Positions 46,812 to 57,206 are shown, counted from the stretch's first letter. The stretch: DNA of 64,000 bases from Crocodylus rhombifer (GCA_038503035.1 JAVSML010001067.1:57723-121722), one strand, 5' to 3'. Numbers and translations: made by a program. The notes: generated by a model from the letters alone, not told the origin.

Positions 46812-47008
46812 GGAGGTAAAACACTGGAACAGGTTACCCAGTGAGGTTGTGAAATCTCTGTCCTTGGAAGTTTTTAAGACCTGGCTAGACAAAGCCTTGG
46901 CTGGGATGGTCTAGTTGGGGGTGCTTTGAGCAGGGGGGGGTGAGCAGGGGGTTGGACTAGATGATCTTCTGAGATCCTTTCTAACCCTCATTTTCTATGC
47001 TTCTGTGA
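46812..47008 (+). mobile_element. CR1 LINE 3' end, old subfamily
   Basis: The sequence reads as the end of CR1 ORF2 (WNRLPSEVVKSLSLEVFKTWLDKAL-like in degraded form) followed by a tail with GGGGTTGGACTAGATGATC and TTCTATGCTTCTGTGATC. The CACTGGAACAGGTTACCCAG version of the C-terminal motif is typical of diverged CR1 types and differs from the other copies here. Confidence 0.85.
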
Positions 47009-48423
47009 TCCCTCATCCTGTATTTCAACTGGTTCTTCCAACCTACTACTTCTGAGACTTCTCTCAACTGAGTCTTGCAGAGCTGGCTGTCATCCATGCT
47101 CTGCATTCAAGAAGACACTGAGAAGCACCCTTTAAATGAGATAAAATAGAGATTTATAGAGGATTTTCCATAACATTCTGAAAACAATTTCCCCGCTAAG
47201 CCTCCCAGTGATGCCATATGCCCATTGGGTCATAAGATGGCACATTGAGAAGCCTGACATGAGAGCCTTTGGGTCTAAAAAGAAATCCAAAACTGCATGC
47301 TTGAGCCTCTGTGAAAGAAAAGAATGAGGCAGTTCTGTCTACTCCTGCTTGTCTACAGATATGTCAGTGATATTTCAGGATCAATGGTATCAAAGACAAT
47401 TGCCAGTTTTGTGCCTTGTAATGCTTCTCCATCACCCAGTAGTAAATAGACCAGATCATCAGTGCCATTACTAGTCTGAAGTCAAAGGAACAGGAGTCTG
47501 AAGAAGCTGAAGTATCTGGATCTTCACAGCCATCTTCCAACAGTCTTAACCATGGTCTGACTAAAAGTAGATTAGTTACAGATATGTAGTAGGCCTGATT
47601 CTGAGCATCAAGGAACTGGAATCTTTATCTAAGGCCATGCATATGCTCTAAATAGTGCTTAATACTCTGCCTCTCTTAAAAGCTGTATTGCCAAAGTATC
47701 CTAGAAAGTCCCAGAGTACCTTTCTAATGGCATGTAGCTGTTAAGGAAGACAAGAAATGCCTCATCTTTAAGAGTAGGTCATTGCTATGTAAATTAGTAT
47801 GGAGAACTGCTGGAGATGTTCCATTAACTTTCATGGGGTTCCAGGAGGATAAAGGAGTCATGTGCATGAAATATAAGTGCCACCATCCATATCGAACAAA
47901 ATGAGAAGTGCACTTGTTAAGTTGTGTGTAGTTAATCTAAAGTAACATAGCTGCACACTTTTGATCAATGAATCAATGTTAAATTACTCAATGCAGACAG
48001 AACATGTTGTTTAAATGCTGCTTTTGGAGGCAACTTTTAATTCAAAGTCAATAAAGTAATCACAGCCCCTTACTTTTCTCCCTTTCACTAGAAACAGAAA
48101 AGGCCATTTGGTTCTGTTGCTTCTCAGGTCTGTAGCAAAGTATTCCTGGAATCATGCTCAACTGCTCTGCCAGCTGGTCACCTAGGGAGAAGCTGGGTGT
48201 GCAATGCTAGTGTTAGCTTTATGTCTGATCTTGAAGATGCTAATAACAAATGTAATAAAATGAATGTATTTGAAATGAACTTATGTGCATGTTTATAATG
48301 ATAAATGTATCTCCCTGGGAAATTTTCTTAAACTAAATATTAGATATTACAGAGTAAGTGTCCCACCATGTCTTATGTTTTGCTTTGAATGTTCTCCTTT
48401 CTTAAGAGAAAGGGACCTGATAA
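47009..48423. other. No recognised gene or repeat
   Basis: Unassigned AT-rich DNA without motif-bearing frames. Confidence 0.5.
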
Positions 48424-48648
48424 AGCTCCCTTAGTGGAGCTGGTCTAGCCACCCTGGGTAAGACCCTGCGACCTGCTAACATTAGGAATTTGGAACACTG
48501 GTTGCAGAAATCTCTGAATGTAGTGGAGTGCGAAACCCTGAGTACCCGTGAATGGCACCGCCTATTAAGGGCTTATGCCACCCTGGAGGTTCAGGCAGCA
48601 ATGATCCTTGAGAGTGGCTTTGGGGTAGACACTATTCCTTGTATTTGA
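48424..48648 (+). pseudogene. Unidentified coding-like fragment, 74 codons
   Basis: A stop-to-stop open frame between TAA (48421) and TGA (48646) with a protein-like composition: GLATLGKTLRPANIRNLEHW, ECETLSTREWHRLLRAYATL and EVQAAMILESGFG. The spacing of Leu, Trp and charged residues suggests amphipathic helices, and unlike most frames in the window it is not in GC-rich or repetitive DNA. It has no Met before codon 60, so it would be an internal exon or a pseudogene or transposon fragment. The last few codons run into Penelope-like tail sequence. I do not recognise the family. Confidence 0.4.
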
Positions 48649-48735
48649 AAGCTTTTCTAATATTATCCCAACCAGGCAGTTGGTCCAATAAAAGATATCA
48701 CCCACAAAATTCTCGCCGCCTTTCTTAGGTAAGCT
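48632..48735 (+). mobile_element. Possible Penelope-like element 3' tail
   Basis: GAAAGCTTTTCTAATATTAT, then CAGTTGGTCCAATAAAAGAT and ATCACCCACAAAATTCTC recall a tail that is common in reptile genomes and which I associate with Penelope-like elements. No PLE reverse transcriptase or GIY-YIG motif is visible next to it. Confidence 0.4.
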
Positions 48736-49169
48736 TGTTTGGTTATACAAAAAAAAATATCTTGGTGTCTAACAAGGTGCTGTCACTCATGACTTGATCT
48801 TTCCATCTTTAGAAACTCTCATATTTCAAAGGCTATGAAATATTTAAATGTAGTCTATTCTTTTTAAGCATCTGGCCCTTAATAGCATGTTCTCAGATGT
48901 TGTGATGGAGGTTAGGAAATTACACAGTGCCATCTAGTGGATTTTTATTATATTGTCTGATCCCACGCTATTTTAGGGCTCATGGCTAACACCAGGTAGG
49001 TGCCCGCGAGAAAAATACAGTAACACAGAGATAACTGGAGGTCACACTCCAAGCCCTTCCTCAACCCCTAACAAACACTGATAGGAATAGGCTCCCTGCA
49101 AAATAGGGCTGCTGCTGTAATTAAAAACTTTATCTTGGGATTGGTGATAGCAGTATCTCTTTTATGTAA
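48736..49169. other. No recognised gene or repeat
   Basis: Unassigned sequence between the Penelope-like tail and the SINE heads. Confidence 0.45.
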
Positions 49170-49225
49170 TAGCCTAACAGGTAGAACATGCACCCAACGC
49201 ATGGGAGTCCTGTGTTTTATTCCCT
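49170..49225 (+). repeat. tRNA-derived SINE head (first)
   Basis: TAGCCTAACAGGTAGAACATG resembles a tRNA A box region, and TGTGTTTTATTCCCT a degraded B box, with the expected intervening length. It is the 5' part of an old tRNA-derived SINE; the body downstream is unassigned. Confidence 0.45.
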
Positions 49226-49333
49226 CCTCTGGCTGTAGAGGTCTAACAAATTTGCACATTTACTATAGTGCCCTAAACACTAGGCCATAGGTAGTTCCCT
49301 CTTCTACTGTACCAAAGACAGGCAGTAATTTCA

Positions 49334-49390
49334 TAGCCTGCTAGTTAGGGCATTCATCTAAGTAGAAGGGAGTTCTGGTTTGTGCTCCCC
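49334..49390 (+). repeat. tRNA-derived SINE head (second)
   Basis: TAGCCTGCTAGTTAGGGCAT followed by GGAGTTCTGGTTTGTGCTCC has the A box and B box spacing of a tRNA head. It repeats the organisation of the head at 49170 with different bases, so it is a second insertion or a dimeric SINE. Confidence 0.45.
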
Positions 49391-49934
49391 AGTGCCTATT
49401 TTAGTCAGTTCCTGTTTAATATAAAAGGAGGGAGAACCCCCTACCAGCCTGCAGGTCTCTAGATATGCACTGCCTTGGAGTGCCACCGAAGGGTGCCCTT
49501 TGGTGTTGCCCATTTGCAGTGACTGAGGTAGGGTAAGGAGTTTGGTGTGTCTTTTTGGGAGAAGGAAGTGACAGTTACAGCCCTTCTGCAGGAGAGGTAG
49601 TGCAAGCTTGGAGGGAAGGGGAGGGGATCCCGCCTGGGGTCGAGGCAGATAGGGACTTGGGGAAGAGGTTGGAAAAGGGCTTCTTGTATCTGGGTGTGAG
49701 TGGTGGTTGGGAGGCCTAGTTGGGATTGATAGAAAGGTTTGCTTGCATGGTTGAGTGGCAGGGGGAGGGAGAGTAGAGTTCTCACATTTTGGAATATTGT
49801 TTATGGAATCCTTTCCATGAGCTGTTTGGTCGGGCGGGGGTTAAGCTGCTGTCAGCCTTTTTGGTTGAGCAGAATATAAATATAATAATAGTAACAATAG
49901 GAATAATACTGATGTAAACCGCAGAAACCATCCT
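49391..49934. other. No recognised gene
   Basis: Unassigned sequence. A 108-codon minus frame at 49459-49785 has no motif. Confidence 0.45.
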
Positions 49935-49993
49935 TGGAGCAGGGACTAGAACTTCCATTGCCATTTCCTAGGGTAGTGCCCTAATCTCCAGGC
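49935..49993 (-). repeat. tRNA-derived SINE head (third, inverted)
   Basis: On the minus strand GGCCTGGAGATTAGGGCACT and GGAAGTTCTAGTCCCTGCTCC show the same A box/B box layout as the two heads at 49.2-49.4 kb, in the opposite orientation. It abuts a hAT-type start at 49994. Confidence 0.42.
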
Positions 49994-50160
49994 CAGTGAT
50001 TTGCAACTTTTTTGGGCTCGAGGCACCACTCATTAGATGCAAGGCACCTCTCCATAACTGTTGTGAATTGAGTGGCACCCAGTTCCAAAAGCTAATTTAT
50101 ATATTAAGATACTTACCCCTTACATAATAGTGTGATTGGGGGAAATATGCCAGGCCTAAG
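49994..50160 (+). mobile_element. hAT-type fragment (CAGTG end)
   Basis: CAGTGATTTGCAACTTTTTT and GGGCTCGAGGCACCACTCAT correspond to the left end of hAT elements with the CAGTGGTTCTCAACCTTTTT type. The interior continues to about 50160; a right end is not recognisable. Confidence 0.6.
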
Positions 50161-50181
50161 CCTGCACTTATCTGCTTATCT

Positions 50182-50280
50182 CAGAGGTAGGCAAAATGCG
50201 GCCCAGGGGCCACATGTGGCCCACCAAGCCATTCTATCCAGCCCGCAGGGCCCCTAAACAATTTTAAAAAATAATATTTA
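50182..50280 (+). mobile_element. hAT-type fragment (CAGAGGTAGGCAAA end)
   Basis: CAGAGGTAGGCAAAATGCGG and GCCACATGTGGCCCACCAAG match the ends of hAT elements with CAGGGGTGGGCAAACTGCGGCC-like termini. The right end is not found within the next kilobase. Confidence 0.65.
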
Positions 50281-51431
50281 TCTGCCCTGGACTGCCTGTC
50301 ATGCAGTCCTCGATGGCTTGCCAAAACTTAGTAAGCAGCCCTCTACCCAAAATAATTGCCCGTCCCGGCTTATCTCCTCACACTTGACTTTTCTCCTCAC
50401 AGCTCACCACTGTTGTCGCCCCTTGTGGCAATTTTTTACCCACTTTACAAATCTTGTGCTAATCCCCAGCTTTTCTATCTTAACTGAGCTTCCAACATAG
50501 CACCATATCAAATGCTTTGCCAGCATTCAGATAGGTGAGATCTACCATGTTTCCTTTACCTAGAAAAGGTCAAAGGTACACTTTGCCTCCCATAACCCAC
50601 CTGTGTTAGCAACCATGCTGCCTTTTATCCTATTTTCCATTTACCTCTAGCTCTTACTACAGATTTTGGAGGAAAAAATAATTAAAGCCTTGCATACTGT
50701 TAAAGTCAGACTAGCAGATCTGTAGTTGTCCAGATCATGTATTTCCTGTCTTAAATATAGATATTATAATTACTGCTCTTTAGGCAGAGGGTACCACTAC
50801 TAACTTGACAGCTTTATTAGAATATGAGTGACAGTGCCAAGTGACAGTGCCAATTAGTTTGCCTCTGGGCATAGCCTGCCCACAGTGCTGTGTTAATGCA
50901 ACTATGATACTTCAAGAATTGATGAGCTGTTATTAGTAAATACCTACTGTAAAGCTGTTCTCTTATTTTGCTGATGGTTGATAATGAGTCTGCTCTGAAT
51001 GCAGTACAAGGAGTAATGAATGACAACCAGAACCATACCTTGGGTTTCTCCCACATTCCAAGAAGTTCTTTGAAACGGAAGACCAGGGTTTACGGCTTTC
51101 ACCCACTGGGATAAGCTTTGACAGATAAAAATCATGGTTTTGTAGTAAAAGAAACGGGCAGGTCAAAAATTTAAATCATGACTCTAATTTGAATTATTTC
51201 TTTTAAACTTAGACTCATTTACATGCTGTTAGTGATTTAATTCCCGCTGCATAGCTTCCAGACCTAAATGAATGTTCTGGATTTGTTTTATTAGTTTTCT
51301 AATTGTTAGTAAACTTTTAGGTTTCCCATGGACCCCTTTCACTAAGAAGTTTTACATTTAAAATTCCCTTCTGTTCTGAAAAGAACAAGTGTAGGACCAC
51401 ATTAACAACCTTACAACCCAAAACTGACAAG
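50281..51431. other. No recognised gene or repeat
   Basis: Unassigned AT-rich DNA; the first part may be interior of the hAT fragment at 50182. Confidence 0.45.
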
Positions 51432-51451
51432 TGTGATGGGCTAGCTGGTAG

Positions 51452-52552
51452 TGACACCTACACAGTTGACACCTACACAGTCAAATGGGTCACCAACTGG
51501 CTGGAGGGCCGCACCCAGAGAGTGGTGGTGGCTGGGTCATTTTCGACCTGGAGGGATGTGGGCAGTGGAGTCCCCCAGAGCTCGGTCCTCGAGCCCGCAC
51601 TGTTCAACATCTTCATCAGCAACTTGGACGAGGGGGTAAAAAGCACCCTGTTCAAAGTTCCTGATGACACTAAGATGTGGGGGGATGTGGGCATTGTAGA
51701 CAGGAGGAATAGGCTGCAATCAGATCTATACAGGTTACAGGGATGGGTGGATAAGAACAGGAGAGAATTCAACACTGACAAGTGCAAGGTGTTGCACCTG
51801 GGGAGGAAGAACCAGCACCATACCTGCAGGCTGGGGAACTCCCTTCTCATCAGTGTGGGGGAAGAAAAGGATATTGGAGTCATTATTGATGCCAAGATAA
51901 ACATGGGCCGACATTGTGGGGATGCAGTCAGGAACGCCAACCGTACCTTGTCATGCATCCACAGATGCATCTCGAGCAGGGCCAAGGAGGTGATCCTCCC
52001 CCTCTGTGCTGCACTGGTCAGGCCGCAGCTGGAGTACTGCATCTAGTTCTGGGCACCACACTTCAAAAGGGATGTGGACAACATGGAGAGGGTCCAGAGG
52101 AGGGCCACTCACATGATCAGGGGGCAGCAGGGCAGGCCCTACAAGGAGAGACTACAGGCCCTAAATCTGTTCAGCCTCCAAAAGAGAAGGCTGAGGGGGG
52201 ATCTAGTGGCCATTTACAAACTAATCAGCGGGGACCAGCAGGCATTGGGGGAGTCCTTGTTCCCCTGAGCACTCCCAAGAGTGACAAGAAATAACGATCA
52301 CAAGCTGGCAGAGGGTAGATTTAGGCTAGATATCAGGAGGTGCTACTTCACGGTCAGGACGGCTAGGATCTGGAACCAACTTCCAAGAGAAGTGGTGCTG
52401 GCTCCTACCCTGGGGGTCTTTAAGAGGATGTTAGATGAACACTTTGCTGGGGTCGTTTGACCCCAGTACTCTTTCCTGCCATGGCGGGGGGTCGGACTAG
52501 ATGATCTACTCGGGTCCCTTCCGACCCTACCAACTATGAAACTATGAAACTT
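51452..52552 (+). pseudogene. CR1 LINE inserted in LTR-like unit B
   Basis: The 5'-truncated CR1 starts in the RT (DTYTVKWVTNWLEGRTQRVV), then has GVPQSSVLEPALFNIFI, an altered catalytic block VPDDTKMW (about 51653-51676), KCKVLHLGRKN, RRATHMIRGQQ and FTVRTARIWNQLPREVV, with a stop after EYCI (52043-52045) and frameshifts later. The tail ends in CAACTATGAAACTATGAAAC at 52552. At its 5' junction TGACACCTACACAGT is present twice in a row (51452-51466 and 51467-51481). It is the same subfamily as the piece at 5443-6381. Confidence 0.9.
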
Positions 52553-52602
52553 AGCCCAGGGGCTTTGAAAGATGATTGGAGGACTTGGGATTCCCTTTCC
52601 TC

Positions 52603-52678
52603 ACCAATCAGGCCCCAGAGACTCACCCTCCCTGTCCCCTGATTGGTCCCCTGGGTCACCTGAAGGGGGATAAAAGGG
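52603..52678 (+). promoter_or_regulatory. CCAAT/TATA promoter of LTR-like unit B
   Basis: CCAAT at 52603-52607, an inverse CCAAT (ATTGG) at 52642-52646 and the TATA-like GATAAAAGG at 52669-52677 are in the same order and spacing as in copy A. A transcript would begin about 25-30 bp downstream and run into the shared short frame starting at 52759. Confidence 0.6.
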
Positions 52679-52758
52679 GCAGCACAGCTGACTCAGGGGA
52701 GACCAGTGAGGGACCACAAGGAAGGAGTCTCAAAGAGCTGGCAAAGAGCTGGGCCAGC

Positions 52759-52941
52759 ATGGCAGGACCAGTTGCCCCAGAAGACCTTGAAGGAGTGGGA
52801 CCCTCAGCAGCGCGGCATGCAGCTGGCAGAAGAGGCTCCCCGCTGGGCTCCAGGATGCCCTATGAGAGGTTCCCCAGCTCCAGCAAAGATCTGAGCAGCA
52901 ACCTGAGAGGTTTCCAGCTCTGCTTCCAGTTCCTCCAATAA
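52759..52941 (+). other. Short open frame shared by both LTR-like units (copy B)
   Basis: An ATG at 52759 opens 60 codons ending at TAA (52939-52941). It shares GSPLGSR, SSKDLSS.LRG and QLCFQ.LQ with copy A, in the same frame although the nucleotide sequences differ by several indels upstream. There is no signal peptide, membrane segment or known domain. Confidence 0.35.
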
Positions 52942-53018
52942 GAGGCCAGGCAGCTCGACATGAGGCCAGGGCTCCTGGAAGGTCAAGACCCCCACCACTT
53001 TCATGCAGTACCAAACCT

Positions 53019-53080
53019 GGTGGCTGTGTGGTAGTGTTTCTGCACACAGTGTGGGAGAGCTGAGTTTAAGTCCCAGCTGG
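53019..53080 (+). other. tRNA-like Pol III promoter segment in unit B
   Basis: GGTGGCTGTGTGGTAGTG (A box-like) and GAGTTTAAGTCCCAGC (B box-like) are the counterpart of 39619-39682. The region does not make a full tRNA cloverleaf. Confidence 0.55.
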
Positions 53081-53509
53081 GTTGAGTGAAGTAACAGGGA
53101 GAAATCCTTGTTGCAGTGGAAAGGGGGCATTGTGTTTTCTCCCCCTCCAAGTACCTAGGCCCTATATTCCTTGTTATTTGACATTTTGTATTTTGTGCCT
53201 TTTATATTTCACCAACCAGTATTGTTTGTTCTGCTGTTCATGTTTTATATTTTGGTTAACCCTGTCTTTTGTCAACTGGATGAGTATGTGTCTATGATTG
53301 CAAATCGCCATTTTATGTGCAGTCAATATAACTTTTGGTATGTTAGGATTTCTATAAATCACATCTGAAATGTTGAACCAGTCTGTGATTCTCATCACAT
53401 TTAGTAGCCTGAATCAAATGATTTGGGAGGACAAGTGTCACTAATATCCTTTTGGGAAGACTGATCTTAGGCATCTGTAAAATTATCAAAGCATCGCTGT
53501 CTTTTGTTG

Positions 53510-53670
53510 AGGCTGCTTTCAAACAAGGATGACATACACATGATGAAGTCATGCACCTAAAACAAGACACTGAAGATGCCTTCCAGATAAACAGTAAAGT
53601 TGGTGCAATTCTGATGGACCTGTCAGCTGCATACGACACAATCTGATTCTTAAGCTGTTGCAAACTGTTA
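53510..53670 (+). pseudogene. RT fragment of a non-CR1 LINE
   Basis: The frame HLKQDTEDAFQINSKVGAIL followed by MDLSAAYDTI and a stop corresponds to RT motif A and the helix before it in LINEs of the RTE-like or related types (consensus-style LTQ.IEDGF..K...GAVFVDLSAAYDTVW). CR1 motif A here is LDFRKAFDTVSH, so it is a different family. Only about 50 codons remain recognisable. Confidence 0.6.
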
Positions 53671-56368
53671 GGCTCTGTGCCAACCCTGCAACCCCAGAAC
53701 CTGACACAAGAAGCAAAGGGGAGTTCCCACAGCAGCCTGCAGCTGCCCCCAAGTCTCAGTCTGGCTCCTTCAGTCCAGTCCTGGCTGACAGAGCCAGTGA
53801 GATCTCCAGCTCCACTGCGCACTCCTCTGTGTAGGACTGACCAAGTTCCACATGTACACTGGTCTCTCCTCCCTTTAGTCCAGCTCAAGCTTCCTCTTTC
53901 TTTTCCTTTACTCCTCAGCCCCTGGGGATTTCTGGGACTTTTAGTCCAGGTTAACAGTCAACACTGCTGTTACCCACATTACATTCACATACATTACAGC
54001 TAATATTCATCATGCAGGCTCCATTCGACACAAAATCAAGCAATCAATCACCCAGCACAAGGGCCCTGGCTATTTATTTTTGTCAGTAGAGTCTGGCATT
54101 AAGTGAGTCTAAGATCATCCAAAGCTCTGATGAGATGCAATTATCTGCAGAACTTCATGGAGAGCTGTAACATAAAAATATCTAGCTGCTCACAGTTTAT
54201 TTGCAAGAAGATTTACTTTTGGAAGAAAACATCTAAACCTGCTATCCCTGCAGACATGGTATGACTGATCTCACCATGTACCATATTCCTATTGGAGGGC
54301 TGCTCATCTACAGATGACCAATATGTTTGGCCCACTGCTATCCACAGATTAACTATGACATATAGGAGCTAGGTCCTTGACGTATGGCAGCTGCTGTAGG
54401 ATGCACGGGCAGGCACATCAATGAAACTTGGACCCCCTGATTTGCTTGGAACCTGGATCAAAGATCCTGGATCAGGCTGCCTAGTATAGCAAGAGTAACA
54501 GCCACAATGCAGGAATTTGGTCTGTTCTTGCTGGGAGGGTTCAAAATCAGAAAGTTAGAGGGACGACTGCTACATCTATGCCCTGTCAGTGATGCAGCAG
54601 AATTGTCATTGCCTTGTGGTTGGACATACAGAAGAAGACTCATTTTATTGAAATGAAAAGCAAATTAGAAGCCTCTGAATTGCAGTTAGCTATAACGTGC
54701 ATCCTCATAGTTGTACCATTGTCACCTTGCCTTCCTCCTTTCTTTTTCCTGTGTTTTACCCCCCCACTGTTATTGCTATTTGAGTCTCAATCCTGCAAGT
54801 TAGTCTGCAGGCATGGATGATGGGCTTTGGTGTACATGTCTGCTGCTTGGGGCAGTTTGCAGTGTTGGTGCCTTAGACTGCAAGCTATCTAGGGCCAGGA
54901 CTCTCTCAGTCTGTGTTCATACAGCATGAAACCTGACAGAGACTTCTGGGTATTTATTTCACTAAGAAAATTACAAAAGAGTGGTTTCATTCCCTCTGTA
55001 TAGGGGTTTCAATATGCACTCCCCCAGGGTTCTCCACAGGATAGGAACAGTTTGAAGTCAGACTATGGGGCTGAAGAAAAGTGTAAGTAGTTCTCACAGG
55101 AATTCTGAATAATGCATCTTATTTGAAGAGGCATGCCCCAAGGAGTCCATGAGCATATAGTACAATGCAGTGAAATAGGAAATAAATAGAATAGTAATAC
55201 TTGCTTTATTAAACCATAGATTTTCTTCTCACCACAGCCTTCAAATAAAACTGTTCAACAGTTATGAAACTGGACAAATGACAAACAGCCATTGTAGTCC
55301 CAGAGCATTAAGCACCTGCTATATGTAGAAGCATAAGCCTTCAAATCCAGTGATTTCAAGGTGAACTGCAAAGGCATAAAGGATCTAACCCTTATGTGCA
55401 AGAAGGGAGTCCCCTAGTTCTAATATCATCTTGGGTTACAACCAGAAAGTTGGTGTCAATGTGCCAATAAGCCAAGAAGGTGATCACTACCAGCAACATG
55501 CCCACGAAGCTAAGGCATGTTTTGAAACTAGATTCCATGATTTGAAAGCTTGATTATGACTTGAGATATATCTATAGGCCTATAGTCAGTTGAAAGACTC
55601 TCACTGGTGTCAGTGAGCTACATATCTGGCTCTAAATTAGAGGTAACTCCACTGAAAACAATAGTCTTAACTTGGTGTAAGTGTGAATCAGGATCTCAGT
55701 ATTTGAATTTAGAAATTCAAAAAGATGGGGAAGAATTAACTCCCTGCAAACATTGTTTTGGCAAGAAAGTTTAAAGGAAGGTTGTCAAGGACTGGAGCAA
55801 TCAGATACATAATGTGATATTAATTACACTTATATCCAATTGGCCCAGTTAAAAAGGTATTTAATTATCCCTGGACTCAGTTTCATCCTATTGTTCTTAG
55901 CAATCCATTGTGGCTGGTGTCCAAACTAAGCATTAGGTTTGGAACTAGAAATTATTCAGACAACCTTCAAAATTCTGACCTCCCTGTCTCAGCTTTCCAT
56001 ATTCAGTCACCTTCGATCTCACAAACACCACCAACCAGCTAACCAACACAGTCTTCACTTCTATCTTATAGAAAAATTGTCTTCCTTTGCACCCTGCAAT
56101 GGTTCATTTACCAAAGCCCCTTCTCACTGCACATTCTTATATCAAACAGGCAGTCCCCTCCACTCTGTTTAAAGAAAAATAGTCAATCTGTTCCTTTTCT
56201 TTCCCTCTGCCTGCTCAAAGGCTCTCATTAGCCTCCCCTTCCTTGTCCCAGGTCTCTCACCTTGTTGGATTCTTGCAATTACAGAGTTTCAATACTGGAT
56301 GCACGTCAATTAAAAAAAACCAAAAACAAATAGAACAAGTGAAAAATGCTTCTTAGAGTGAATTATGT
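53671..56368. other. No recognised gene or repeat
   Basis: The first part may hold more of the degraded non-CR1 LINE, and 53660-53970 is a C-rich insert with possible GTTAGGC/GGTTAAC ends, but neither could be established. The rest is AT-rich and unassigned. Confidence 0.4.
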
Positions 56369-57206
56369 CAGCGTTTAACAACCCATGAGTCACGACCCAG
56401 AAGCAAGAACATATCAAAGAGTCACAAACAAACTTTAAAAATGCTTGGAGCTGGAGGAAGTGGGAGGAGGTGGGCACCATGTGTATATGTGTGTCCATGC
56501 ACACATGGTAGCCAGCCAGTGGTGGAAGGCAGCTCCCACAGCTCCCTGCATGTAAGTCGGGGCAAGGAGGAACATAGGTGATGCATGGTCGGGGGTAGAG
56601 GGGGACAAGCCGATTTCTATACCCATAGCGGACACAGGACTACTGCCTGGCCAGACCAGCACAAGCAGGAGCTTCCTCCACAGCCCAGCAGGCGGGACCT
56701 GGCATAGGATGGCAGAGCAGGGTGAGGAGACTTGTTGCAGCCGCTGGTGCCAGGACCCTCATGCCAGCCACAGCCAGCAGCACAAGGAGCAATGGGCAGG
56801 AGGGGCACTCTGCCTTCACCTCCTTCTGCCGCCAGGCCCTCACATGCTGAGCCACAACTCAATCCCATCGGCTTGGCCCTGCCACTGCTACCGCCGCTTC
56901 CCAAATGCCGCAGCTCTACCCCAGAAGGGAGGCAGGGTGAGGGCCAGCATGGGCAGTCTGAGGAGACTGGAGGCTACTTCAGCCTGGTCTGGCCAGACTA
57001 TAGCCCCATGCCTGCTTTGGGTGCAGAAATTGTGGGTGGGAGGAAGAGAAGGGGCACATGCACAGCCACCCCCTATCCCACACACTGGGCAGCTAGGGCC
57101 TGGGAGCCGGGGGCAGTGGGTCAGAAGTGAGGGGAACCAACAGGGCTGGGGGGTGCAGGTCAAGAGTGAAGGGGGGCCTCAAGTCCAAAAAGGCTGAGAA
57201 CCACTG
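56369..57206. mobile_element. hAT-type element, 838 bp, GC-rich core
   Basis: Ends CAGCGTTTAACAACCCATGA and AAAAGGCTGAGAACCACTG are degraded hAT ends. The flanks AATTATGT (56361-56368) and ATTTAAGT (57207-57214) match at 6 of 8. The centre is GC-rich with frames of 90-160 codons in several phases and no transposase motifs, which I read as composition artefacts. Confidence 0.7.

Larger units (their letters stand above)
51432..53300 (+). mobile_element. LTR-like unit, copy B, split by CR1
   Basis: It starts TGTGATGGGCTAGCTGG at 51432, as copy A does, is interrupted by a CR1 at about 51452-52552, and resumes with the CCCAGGGG..GATGATTGGAGGA promoter region. The match to copy A continues through the leader, the tRNA-like segment and a T-rich end, and fades near 53300. 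ACAAG occurs directly before the TG start and again at 53431, but the sequence there does not end in CA, so I do not accept it as a target duplication. Copy B has only one of the 77-bp U3 units. Confidence 0.65.

Noticed and set aside
51427..53435. ACAAG on both sides of LTR-like unit B as a target duplication
   Set aside because: A 5-bp match over several hundred bases can arise by chance, and the unit would not end in CA.
56709..57197. 162-codon plus frame
   Set aside because: GC-rich interior of a hAT element; several phases open and no motif.
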